This document shows positions 44,071 to 54,739 of a stretch of 64,000 bases of DNA, piece after piece. Made by a program: the position numbers and the translations under genes. Under the pieces are notes generated by a model, which ran no database searches, was not told the origin of the DNA, and saw only the letters and a list, made by a program, of their open reading frames with translations. Source of the stretch: Triticum aestivum (taxonomy: Eukaryota; Streptophyta; Magnoliopsida; Poales; Poaceae); assembly GCF_018294505.1 (NCBI RefSeq), contig NC_057796.1, forward strand, positions 191,688,239-191,752,238, given 5' to 3'. Numbering within the stretch: the stretch's first letter is position 1; every line of letters begins with the position of its first letter.

Positions 44071-45751
44071 ATGGACGCTTGCAAACGGGTTCAGTGCCAG
44101 GCTCAAGATCGATAACGAACTCAACTGGCCGGTGAGGAGGCATACCCGGAAGCTCTTCTGGAAAGACATCTTGGTACTCACAAACGACTGGAATTTGAGA
44201 GATGGCATTCAATTCTCCCTTCTCATTGAGAGAAAACAACCGAATGGTTTCATCACGAGCGGCATAGATGATAACATCCTCAGAAGAGTGTGTCAATTGA
44301 ATTTCCCTGGCAGCACAATCAAGTTGAGCCTTGTGCTTAGAAAGCCAGTCCATCCCAAGAATTAGATCAATATCCGAGTCACCAAGAACAATTGGAGAAG
44401 ACAGAAATTTATAGTCGCCCATCTTGATACCGACATTTGGAACCATCATGCTAGAGCTCAAACGCTTAGCCGGAGAAATAACTTGCATTGCTCTAGATAA
44501 TTCCTCTGTGTCAAAATTGTGCTTCGATGCAAATGGGTATGACATGAAAGAATGCGATGCACCAGTATCAAATAAAACTTTTGCAGGAATATCATTAACT
44601 GAGAGATTACCCATTATCACATCAGTCGATTCCTCCGCTTGAGCTGCATTCATCATGTTCACCTTTGCAGACTTGGGATTATGCTTGACCACTGCATTGC
44701 TGGAAGATCTCACAGGAGGAGGAGGTGGAAGACGCCTTTGGTTGAACCATTTGTTAGCATAGTGACCTTTCTGCTGACACTTGTTGCAAGTCACCTCTGA
44801 GAGTGGACGATGATAAGGAGCATTCGACTTTGGAGCTTGATTCTGAGACTTGTTCTGATAGCCAGAGTTGGAAGAGTGGGAAGATCCATGGCCACCTTTG
44901 TTCTTCTGCTGGTAAGGCTGGCGAAATGGAGGAGGAGGAGGCAACCAGAACTTCTGTTGCTTAGCAGCCACTAGTGAGGAAGAAGAAGAACAAACTGCGT
45001 CCCTGACTCTCTTTTTAGAAGCCTCACACTTGAGCTGAGCAGCCTCTTGCTTCAGTGCCATGTTATAGAATTGATCAAACTGAGTAGGCTCAACAAGAAC
45101 GAGAGCTAACTGCAAATCCTCTCTAAGGCCACCTCTGAAGTGATAGATCATGCTCTTTTCATCAGGAACGTCTTGTTTAGCGAAGCGAGCAAGTTTCTTA
45201 AACTAGATGTTGAATTGATACACAGACATGTTGCCTTGCTTGAGATTGCGGAACTCCTCACGCTTGCTCTCAACAACACTTTGTGGAATGTGGTGCGCTT
45301 TGAAGTCCCGACAGAAGTCAGTCCAAGTGATCACACGACCTTCTCTGGAATCCTTGTATTGTTGATACCAATCAGCAGCTTGATCCTTGAGTTGGAAAGA
45401 AGCGAACTTGACAAAGTCCTCAGGCCTGACATTGCTACATTCAAAATGCTTGTTGATGTCCACGAGCCAATCATCGGCATCTGTGGCCTCGGCACAGTAG
45501 CTGAAAGACTTGGGCTGATTTGCGAGAAACTGGTTGAGGGTAGCGAAGTGAGGCTGATTGTTGCCTTGGCCTTGATTTCCTTGATTGCCTTGCCCTTGGG
45601 TGCGTTCTTGCAAGAGTTGCAAAATCATCTGAGCATTAGCGTTGGTGGCTGCCATGATAGCTTGCCATGCCTCCGGAGGCGGAGGTGGTGGTGGAGGGTT
45701 CGCCTGACTCCCTTCATTGCGTTCTGGATTCTGACGTGTTGGCGGAGCCAT
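44071..45751 (-). pseudogene. gag: Element B gag and protease
   Basis: Start chosen at ATG 45749-45751 (MAPPTRQNPERN), since the upstream codons are not gag-like. A proline run (PPPPPPPP) and a Q/G/N-rich stretch precede the gag core (DADDWLVDINKHFE, REEFRNLKQGNMSVYQF). A TAG at 45203-45205 cuts it; the frame then continues. Zinc knuckle [15 protein letters not shown] has the final Cys replaced (CCHC expected), an unusual loss. Protease active site is DTGASHSF near 44560, with [16 protein letters not shown] near 44330. The segment continues in frame into RT. The stop is consistent with CAG to TAG. Confidence 0.9.
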
Positions 45752-46890
45752 CCTGAAGATGGTGACATCCGTTAGCATCTTGATAGACAGATAGGCAAAT
45801 TGAATCAACGGATAGAAATTGAAACATATAGTCTTCACAATAAACATTCGAACGAGGATGAACGAATGAATTCCCTAGTAAATCATCACACTTCCATTAA
45901 GTTGAGAAGCCACTTAGAAAAAGGTATGCAATCAACATTTGACTTCGAAGCAACTCGAATACCACAATTCAAAACAAAACAAAGTATTGGCTTGCAGAAT
46001 AAGCCAGAACAAACATATGATAGAGATTTCGTCCGAAGTTTTTGTGGTGGGGCCCACACGGGCTCGATCGTACAGCACCATCATGTACAAGGCAGTGCAC
46101 ATGACATACGAAGCGTCCCCGAATCGGCATAGCCAAGGACTCTTTAAGACACTACGAGACCACTGTAAAACCAAGCGTGGAAAGGCGGACCACTAGACGT
46201 CGAACCCCAATCTCATATCATGCGTCTGTCGGAAGATATCCTAGGAACTACTTGAATTCCCACTTATAAACTCCCGAAACTTTCTGGTTATGCAATCTGG
46301 TGTTGGGGATACAGGGGACACAAAATATATCACCCAAACTAGCAATCCCTAGATCCAGCTGTATCCATCCGTCAACACATAACCAAGAAACCTTCGGAAA
46401 TCGTGTACCTCAACCTTCGAAAAGCATCCGTTATACGAGTTATGGCAATACTCCCGAACTCCCGCCCCAGTACTGGGTGGCGTCGAGGTGATCTCACCAA
46501 CAACTGCATAAAAGAGATTTCGGTGTCGGCGAAACACAGGCATTCCAGAACTGCAATGATAAAATTGTGACGACAACACCTCGGAGCTCAACTCCCCGGG
46601 ACACTGCCACAACCCCTAAATGTTAGGAGGCACCAAGAACAATGTTCTCGTCACAAAACCATCGGAACGATTCCAAGATACCCGCGTGATCCTAATTTTT
46701 TTTAGTGAAATTTGAGGAGAGAAGAGTCAAAACTTCTACGTCAGGGGGCCTCACCAGAGCGACGAAGGGACTGAGGAGTAAAAAGAATCCTACACTCCGA
46801 TATATATAATCCTAAGACTCAAAACATTTTTGTTCTAGACTCAACAACGCCAGCGATTCGATCAAGCAGGGGGGCTCCTAAGTCGGGGAT
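45752..46890 (-). other. Element B leader region
   Basis: About 1.1 kb between primer site and gag, with no ORF resembling a protein. This is a contrast with element A, which has a leader ORF. Confidence 0.65.
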
Positions 46891-46904
46891 GGCTCTGATT
46901 ACCA
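46891..46904 (-). promoter_or_regulatory. Primer binding site of element B (tRNA-Met type)
   Basis: The minus strand reads TGGTAATCAGAGCC three bases after the 5' LTR, i.e. the initiator tRNA-Met site TGGTATCAGAGCC with one extra A. Confidence 0.8.
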
Positions 46905-49900
46905 ACTTGTAACGCCCACGATGCGGCTATATCTCCCACGTGTCGAGGCACGACTTAGAGGCATAACCGCATTGTGGTATTGTCGCAAGAAGGGTTATCT
47001 TCACACAATCCCATGTAATGAACAAGAATGGGATAACGAGAGTTGGCTTACAATCGCCATTTCACACAATACATAAATATAATTCATACATCATACAAAA
47101 TCCACACATAGACCGACTACAGTCAAATCCAAATGAAAATAAGATAACCCCAAATGCTAGATCCCCGATCGTCCCAACTGGGCTCCACTACTGATCATCA
47201 GGAAAAGAAACATGGTAACGACCACGTTCCTCATTGAACTCCCACGTGAGCTCGGTTGTGTCATCTGCACTGGCATCGTCGGCACCTGCAACTGTTTTGG
47301 TAGAATCTATGAGTCACGAGGACTCAGCAATCTCACACCCGCGAGATCAAGACTATTTAAGCTTATAGAAAAGGATGGTGTAAAAAGGTGGAGCTGCAGC
47401 AGGCACTAAGCATATATGGTGGCTAACATACACAAGTGAGAGCGAGAAGAGAAGCAACGCAACGGTCGCGAAGCTAGAGATGATCAAGAAGTGATCCTGA
47501 AACTACTTACGTTCATGCATAAATCAAACCATGTTCACTTCGCGGACTCCGCCGAGATGAGACCATCACGGCTACACACACAGTTGATGTATTTTAATTA
47601 AGTCAAGTGACAAGTTCTCTACAACCGGACATTAACAAATTCCCATCGGCCTCACAACCGCGGGCACGACTTTCGAAAGATAATACCCTGCAGGGGTGTC
47701 CCAACTTAGCCCATCATAAGCTCTCACGGTCAACAAAGGATAAACCTTCTCCCAGGAAGACCCGATCAGTCTCGGAATCCCGGTTTACAAGACATTTCGA
47801 CGATGGTAAAACAAGACCAGCAAAGCCGCCCGAATGTGCCGACAAATCCCGATAGGAGCTGCACCTATCTCGTTCTCAGGGCACACCGGATGAGCCAGAC
47901 GTCGGGTTGGCATAGACCCTGGTTGCCCAGGGGGCGCCGGACATCGCTCGGTTTGGGCCAGCACTCGAAGGAGCATTGGTCCGGGGGTTTAAATAAAGAT
48001 GACCCTCGGGCTCACGAAAACCCAAGGGAAAAAGGCTTAGGTGGCAAATGGTAAAACCAAAGTTGGGCCTTGCTGGAGGAGTTTTATTCAAGGCGAACTG
48101 TCAAGGGGGTCCCATAAATCACCCAACCGCGTAAGGAACGCAAACTCAAAGAACATAATACCGGTATGACGGAAACTAGGGCGACAAGAGTGGAACAAAA
48201 CACCAGGCATAAGGCCGAGCCTTCCAACTTTTACCAAATATATAGATGCATTAATTAAATAAGAGATATTGTGATATCCCAACATATCCATGTTCCAACA
48301 TGGAACAAACTTCAACTTCACCTGCAACTAGCAACGCTATAAGAAGGGCTGAGCAAAAGCGGTAACTTAGCCAAACAACGGTTTGCTAGGAAAGGATGGT
48401 TAGAGGCTTGACATGAAAAATATGGGAGGCATGATATAGCAAGTGGTAGGTAGCGCAACATGGCAATAGAACGAACAACTAGCAAAGCAAAGATAGAAGT
48501 GATTTCGAGGGTATGGTCATCTTGCCTCCAAGGTTCTCAGAGTTGTCGAAAGCTTGATCCTCGTAAGCGTACTCAACAGGTTCCTCGTTCACGAACTCGT
48601 CTCCTGGCTCTACCCAAAACAAGAACACAAGCAACGGAACCACAATCAATCACGGGAAATGCACAAGCAACATGATGCAAAACATGTATGATATGCGAGA
48701 CATGATATGCGATGCATATGCGTGCTCTGGAAGAAAAATGATGAACAAGGCAGTAACTTGGCAAACCAAGCATGCCACTGGGAAGATGTGATGATTTCGG
48801 TCGAAATCGATATAAAGATCACCGGAAACGGATGCACGGTTTGCAAATGGCAAGCAAAACAAGAATGACACGAATCTGCGATTAACAGCATGATAGGACA
48901 TAGAATGCAACAAGTAACTATGCTACATCACTCCAACATTGCAACAAAGCATATGACAGTAATCTACAGGAGATGCTTGACAAAAGATGAACACTGAGCT
49001 ACGGTAGTTCACACCACAGCAGGTTCAAACAAGCATGGCAAAAGTGCAAAAGATAACAGGTTCACAGACTTGGTGAAATTACTGAACATGGCTGAAACAG
49101 CATCAGGTAGCAATGTTCAGAGCAAGCAAAACACATGCTAGAGGAAATTAACATAGCAAAACAAGGCATGAAATGAATATACTAAATGCATAGAACAAAA
49201 GTCCCTTACTGACCATAAGACAAAAAGGAACAGAAGATATGATGGCACCCATGTAAACATAGCAAGTTTCGTTAATTGGTTTCAGACTTGGCACAAAACA
49301 GAGCATGGCAGAAACAGTAATATGAAGGCATCTTGGTGAGCTTGATTCACTCACAACAAAGCAATGCGTGAGCAAGCAAGCATACCTACAGCAAGGTGGC
49401 ATATTTATGAAGCTATCCATAGCAAGAGCAAGATCATAGCATGTATGAAACAACTACAACAACCTTGGAAAAATTGAATATAATGTTAAGAATCTGCCAG
49501 GAATATTTTATAGCAAAAGTAGAGCAAGATTTAGTCATGCTATGGCACTCCATAATTGCAACGAAGAGGATGGATGGATAGAGTACAACTATATCTACAA
49601 AACATCCTTACTGAACATCACCCAAATAAACATGTATCTCTCTGTAGACACATGGATACATAGCAACAAAATAACAGCAGTCACAGACTTGGCACAATTA
49701 CTAAGTCCCTGAAATCAGAAACATCACGAAGCCTAGTTTGCATGCTTGTGCTAGTCACCACAGAGATCACAAAAATACATGGCATACAGGTCTGTAAAGA
49801 TGGCATGGCATACATCAAAACACATGTAGAGCTCATGCCCATAAGATGCACACATCAATAGGAACAAAAATAACAAATCCTCAAATTCTGATAAGGAACA

Positions 49901-50277
49901 GCAGTTAACAGCATATAGCACTCTTGCACCAGAGATTTGGGAATCAAGATGGACTCAGATGAACATGCCATAATGGAACAAAACGAATAGCATCTCGATA
50001 CGAACATTTTGATATATTACACGCATGAAACGGATCTATATGCAGAGAGTTATGATGCAATGAATAGGAGCACATATTGTAAATTATCTAGGACTTGGAA
50101 TATTTCGGGGGAGGAAGAAAGTCAACCTTCGGTGAGATCTAGGGTTCGGGCCGCCGGAGATCGGGGACGGCCGGAGTTGCTGCTCGCCGGAGCTCGAGAG
50201 GAGGAGGGTGGCGGGGCCGGCGACCGGAGATGGAGAGGAGGGAGACGGGGCGCGGCGCCGGCGCGGCGTGGAGGCGC

Positions 50278-50718
50278 NNNNNNNNNNNNNNNNNNNNNNN
50301 NNNNNNNNNNNNNNNNNNNNNNNNNNNNNNNNNNNNNNNNNNNNNNNNNNNNNNNNNNNNNNNNNNNNNNNNNNNNNNNNNNNNNNNNNNNNNNNNNNNN
50401 NNNNNNNNNNNNNNNNNNNNNNNNNNNNNNNNNNNNNNNNNNNNNNNNNNNNNNNNNNNNNNNNNNNNNNNNNNNNNNNNNNNNNNNNNNNNNNNNNNNN
50501 NNNNNNNNNNNNNNNNNNNNNNNNNNNNNNNNNNNNNNNNNNNNNNNNNNNNNNNNNNNNNNNNNNNNNNNNNNNNNNNNNNNNNNNNNNNNNNNNNNNN
50601 NNNNNNNNNNNNNNNNNNNNNNNNNNNNNNNNNNNNNNNNNNNNNNNNNNNNNNNNNNNNNNNNNNNNNNNNNNNNNNNNNNNNNNNNNNNNNNNNNNNN
50701 NNNNNNNNNNNNNNNNNN
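50278..50718. other. Assembly gap (441 N)
   Basis: Run of N at the position matching the gap in the other LTR. Confidence 0.99.
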
Positions 50719-50948
50719 CGCGGGCGGAGGAGGCGGGGAGGGCGCGGGCGGCGTCCCGGGCCGTGGGGGCCGGGAACGGGCTCGCCGGGCCACGGGCGTA
50801 CGGGCGTTGGCGCTGCCACGTGGCAGGCTGGGAGAGGCCGGCGCGGCGGCGGTGCAGGGTCCGGCGGCGGCGGACGCGTCCGGTGGCGGCGGGGCGATTT
50901 GATCTAGGGTTAGGGGTGGTTTTTGCCCGAGATTTTGGAGGGGGGAGG

Positions 50949-50958
50949 TATTTTTATA
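50949..50958 (-). promoter_or_regulatory. TATA box in 5' LTR of element B
   Basis: TATAAAAATA on the minus strand, upstream (in element orientation) of the GC-rich leader. Confidence 0.6.
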
Positions 50959-51498
50959 GGTAGAGGGAGCTAGGAGACTCCAAATGGAGTGCAGTTTTCG
51001 CCCCCAAGATCGTAATCGAACGACCTAGAGCATGGAAGAGACGTAGGTGGGTTTTGGGCTGTTTGGAGGGGGGTTTTTCTGCAACACACAAAAGGACTTT
51101 GCGGTTACCCGGTTAACCGTTGGAGCATCAAACGACCTCCAAATGGAACGAAACTTGACAGGTGGTCTACCGGTGGTGCACCAAGGCCATTTGGCAAAGC
51201 TCGGTCCATTCCGAGAACGTTTAACACCCGCTCACGAAAAGAAACAAGAGGGGTGCGCCGGTGCACGTGGGAGTGTCGGATTGCAAAACGGACAACGGGG
51301 AAAATGCTCGGATGCATGAGACGAACACGTATGCAAATGAGATGCACATGATGACATGATATGAGATGCATGACATGAACAAAATGCAAAAACAAAAAAC
51401 AAAACGCGACCATGAAGGGAATATCATAACACATAGCCGAAAGTGGCAAGAGTTGGAGTTACACATATGGAAAGTTACATCCGGGGTGTTATAGCTAC

Positions 51499-51942
51499 GA
51501 AGGCCCGCCGCCGGCGCTCTACCACCACATCAGCACCGCGCATCCCATGCCCGTGCACAGGATCCAGTACGGCAAGGTGCTCCAGCTGCAAGTGCCACTA
51601 TCGGAGCCACAGCTCTTGCTGTTCGTGGAGGAGGACCGCCGCGCGTTTTTCTTGGTCGGCGGCGTGCTTGACATCGGCGAGCCTATCGCCGTGTCGGTCG
51701 TCTGCATCAGAGCGGGGGCGTCCCCACTGCCGCACTACGTGGCCAAGCTGTGGGCGAACGGCCCGCCGGGGGAGCCCAAAGGCATGACCGACGCCGTCAA
51801 GGTGGAAATGGAGGTGACAAGCAGCAAGGATCCCGGCGACGTCGACGTGCAGGAGCTGACCTTCTTGACAGTTCCGCCCAAGCTGCTGGCCGAGGCTAAG
51901 CTTGTGTCCCTCCACATTCAGATTGACAAGCTCACGTCCTAA
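51499..51942 (+). pseudogene. SINA-like E3 ubiquitin ligase gene, 3' part
   Basis: Continuation of the gene at 37156-37624 after element B. The frame is open for 147 codons to TAA at 51940-51942. It covers the rest of the zinc finger (the HH ligands in YHHISTAH) and the C-terminal substrate-binding domain of SINA-like proteins (HRIQYGKVLQLQVP, FFLVGGVLDIGEPIAVSVVC). Codons are GC-rich, as usual for grass genes and unlike the surrounding repeat DNA. An alternative Met at 51547 would leave the C-terminal half only. Confidence 0.83.
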
Positions 51943-52135
51943 ATGTTCCTACAGTGCCTTCTGTTTATCTTAGTAATATGCTAATATAGGGATTACCTTG
52001 GTCTACTTTAGCTTAAGAAATGGTGGGTTTGGTGGCGATGCAGCAATTACTTCGACATCGGATCAGTAATTTCCAACAGTCGAACGGATATTTTGTGTCT
52101 GTTGGATATAAAGTTCCTTTGGGTAAGAAGTACTA

Positions 52136-52330
52136 CTTGTCATCAAAATCGATGAAAGGAGATGTATGTAGACGTATTTTAGTTCTAGATACGTCCCTTT
52201 TTATCCATTTTGATGACAAGCACTCCCTCCGTTCCACAATACATGCCTTCCATTTGTCAAAATATAGATGTATCTAGACATGTTTTAGTATATATGTACA
52301 TCCATGATAGAGCCAATCGGATGGTTGAGA
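52136..52330. mobile_element. Stowaway MITE fragments
   Basis: A perfect 14-bp inverted repeat CTTGTCATCAAAAT / ATTTTGATGACAAG at 52136-52149 and 52207-52220, with TTTTAGTTCTAGATACGT inside, is the core of a Stowaway without its outer ends. ACTCCCTCCGTTCC at 52221 starts a second, truncated Stowaway whose right end is not found. Confidence 0.65.
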
Positions 52331-52364
52331 ACACTACAATTCGTAGCTACAGATGCGTGTGTGA

Positions 52365-52413
52365 CTCCCTGATGCAGAGGCCGGGGGTCATCATCCTCCT
52401 TTTCGAGAAAAAA
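52365..52413 (+). mobile_element. 5'-truncated LINE 3' end, 49 bp, with 15-bp TSD
   Basis: CAGATGCGTGTGTGA (52350-52364) and CAGACGCGTGTGTGA (52414-52428) flank the insert with one mismatch. The insert contains GATGCAGAGGCCGGGG and ends CCTTTTCGAGAAAAAA. Same tail family as 36370-36428. Confidence 0.8.
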
Positions 52414-52518
52414 CAGACGCGTGTGTGAGAGCTCGCCACGCGGCTATTCCTGTCGAACGCCCCATTAACCGTAAGATATGTATATGACGGTGCCAGTTAT
52501 TGCACGTACACAGAAGTA

Positions 52519-52838
52519 CTCCCTCCTTTCCGGTTCATAGTGGTTAATTCAAAAATCTCACCAACCAAGATGGTGAGTGGTGGAATATTTTTTGTAGTTT
52601 GCAAAAGCACCTAATTAATGCTCTTGTTTTTCTCAAAAAATTATGTTTATCAATGCATTAATTGCAATGCATGCATGCATAAAGTACATGCATTGGTCAA
52701 TTTTCTCTTAATACTTGCATGCAATGATTTAATGCACCTTGGAATCTGAACATGTGTTGGGGAACAACCAAATTGAGCCTTATAAAATGGAAAAACTAAA
52801 ATTTTGAGATAAGCCCTATAAAACCGGAAAGGAGGGAG
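52519..52838. mobile_element. Stowaway-type MITE (320 bp)
   Basis: CTCCCTCCTTTCCGGTT at the left and AACCGGAAAGGAGGGAG at the right, TA on both sides. Related internal sequence at 37010-37135. Confidence 0.88.
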
Positions 52839-52940
52839 TAGAAAAAGAAGTACTCCATCCGGGAATAGTGCCGCACTTCGAAACTAGAACCGTCACTAAA
52901 TTTTGAGCTTGCGTCTCGTCACATTCCAAATTACTCCACA

Positions 52941-53092
52941 CTATATTGAATTGCAAACCTGTTCACACCGATCACAACCTAAACGGTTTCCCACTTAGGA
53001 GCGTATTAGTACCACGCTATATTGAATTGCAAACCTGTTCACATCGATCACAACCTAAACGGTTTCCCACTTAGGAGCGTATTAGTACTCGG
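52941..53092. repeat. 76-bp tandem duplication
   Basis: Copies 52941-53016 and 53017-53092, both starting CTATATTGAATTGCAAACC and both ending in a GCGTATTAGTAC stretch. It lies just upstream of the coiled-coil pseudogene and may alter its former promoter. Confidence 0.9.
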
Positions 53093-53190
53093 TAATAAAT
53101 ACTAGTATGCCACGATGACTGCACATTCCTCCTCAACTCCTCATCCACAAAAACAAACAAGTCATTCAGCCTCCTTCCCTTGTGTCTGCC

Positions 53191-53862
53191 ATGGCCAGCG
53201 TGAGTTCTGGGTCGAGAGATTGCCACCAGGGAGAGGCGAGCATGGAAGCGAAAGCACGAGAGATGTCCCGCCTCGCTGCGAGAGCAGCCGACATGTCCCG
53301 CCGCGCGGAAGTAGCAGCACAGAGGTCCCGCCGCGCCGCTGAAGCAGCACGGAGGTCCCGCCACGCCGTCGATGCAGCAGACTGGTCCGGCCACACCGCG
53401 GAAGCAGCAGAGATATCCCGCCGCGCCACGAATGCAGCAGAGATGTCCCACCGCGCTGCGGCGGCCTAGGAAAATTTCTCGCGGGCAGGCGACGACTGTT
53501 ACAGGCGCATGCATGCGATCGTCCATAGCCAGATGGATTAGATCTCCGGCTGGGTGAGGTTGCAGGACGACATGAAAGCCTCGTTTGAACGGGCTACCGG
53601 CGTCATCCGACAACTAAGGGAGGGCAATGAGAGGCTCCGGGCCGAGCGCGACCTGCTGAGGGAGAAGATTGTCCGAAGTGCAGACCAGCAGGAGGAGACC
53701 AGTGCCTTGTTGAAGAGGACCGGCATCATCGTTAAGAAACTTATGGACAAGAATGACATGCTCCGCAACGAGCGTCAAAGGCTGGTGGAGGAATCCATGG
53801 ATGTTCTCAAGCAGCGTCTTGAGGACACGAAAGAGCTCATCGCCGCTCGCCGCGGAGACTAG
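53191..53862 (+). pseudogene. Coiled-coil protein gene with two in-frame stops
   Basis: ATG at 53191 (MASVSSGSRDC). The first half has an A/R/S-rich pattern with about eight short repeats built on an (A/T)AEMSRRA-like unit, a likely amphipathic helix. The second half (53554-53862) is a strong coiled coil (REGNERLRAERDLLREKI, KKLMDKNDMLRNERQRLVEE). Both halves are in the same frame; TAG at 53467-53469 and TAG near 53539 interrupt it, each compatible with CAG to TAG. It ends at TAG 53860-53862. No catalytic domain is seen; structure or partner binding is a guess. It is a probable captured gene, decayed by the same kind of mutation as element A. Confidence 0.6.
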
Positions 53863-54016
53863 TTCCCGCGGCCTGCAGCAACGCATCAAGAAAGTAGAGA
53901 TCGGCGAGCCAGATCCTTGTCTTCCTTCTTCTTTTGCCCTTGTGTATTTCGGGTGTAGGCGCATGTGGCTTTTTTAATTATCTTTCTAATTATGTAAGAC
54001 AATTAATCGTCCTTAT

Positions 54017-54359
54017 CTTTCTGTGGAAGATCAATGTTGCGAGGCTGGAATGAAGAAAACTCTTGCTGTGGCGACCCTAGCGTTGCTGTTCTTCTAGTTG
54101 CTGCTGGGCTTCCTTCAGTTTCCTGGTTTCTTTTGATGTAATATTCGGTTTAGGATGTGGATTGTGTCGTCGGTTGTGAAATGTTGGGTTCTAGCGCGCA
54201 TGTTTGGCCTTTGTTGGCCTCTTGGGATGTTGCGATTTCAATCTGGTAGCTTTTAGTCCTTTGTGTTAGGCTGGAGTTGTGCTGAACTTCTTGTGAATTG
54301 TGGTGGTTTTCAGTAATGAAAATCGGAAGGGGCAAGCCCTTCTTTGATCAAAAAAATTT
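54017..54359 (+). mobile_element. Truncated LINE-type retroposon, ~340 bp, with 14-bp TSD
   Basis: TTAATCGTCCTTAT occurs at 54003-54016 and again at 54360-54373. The segment between ends with TTTTCAGTAATGAAAATCGG, GGGGCAAGCCC and an A-run (54349-54356), a 3' end type I know from plant LINEs. No coding part is left. It inserted downstream of the coiled-coil pseudogene. Confidence 0.7.
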
Positions 54360-54373
54360 TTAATCGTCCTTAT

Positions 54374-54739
54374 ATATTCATCAGTCTTGCTATAAGTCGC
54401 AGTAGATGCTATATAGGTCCGTCGGATCTTATATCAAGATCCGTGCTTTCAGATTTTCTTTTTTCTCTCTTAAATCTCAGTCGAGTGAGACATAGCCACG
54501 CCATTAAACAGAGGCTCGGGCGCCATTAATGGAGACCTTGGGAGAGAGGTGGACGGCAGATGGAGGTCAAAGGGCTCTCCTCCCGATAAGCACGCGCAGG
54601 GGTCTGATCGCACGCCTCTCGTACTCAAATAGCTACCATGTACGGTGCCTCCTAGCTAATAAAAAATGGAGACGCGTGGCGGCACGTAAATGGTACTAGT
54701 AACTAGAACGCCCACGGTTTCAATAATACTTGTGTTTCC
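54374..54739. other. Non-coding interval
   Basis: No supported gene or element end. Confidence 0.5.

Larger units (their letters stand above)
37625..51493 (-). mobile_element. Complete Ty3/gypsy chromovirus-type element B (13,869 bp)
   Basis: Minus-strand LTR retrotransposon with long LTRs (37625-41279 and 46908-51493), TSD GCTAC, a tRNA-Met-type primer site, a purine-rich tract, and gag-pol with a C-terminal chromodomain. The 5' LTR (right) starts TATAACACC where the other LTR starts TGATAACACC on the minus strand, a one-base loss of the G. The left LTR has lost ~844 bases present in the right one. Both LTRs carry an N gap in the same GC-rich region. It is a different family from element A. 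It inserted into the SINA-like gene inside the CACTA element, so it is younger than that cargo. Confidence 0.93.
46908..51493 (-). repeat. Element B 5' LTR (4586 bp)
   Basis: Plus-strand ends are TGTAACGCCC and GGTGTTATA. It is the fuller LTR copy and keeps 48283-49126, absent from the other. 441-N gap at 50278-50718 in the GC-rich leader segment. GCTAC follows at 51494-51498. Confidence 0.92.
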
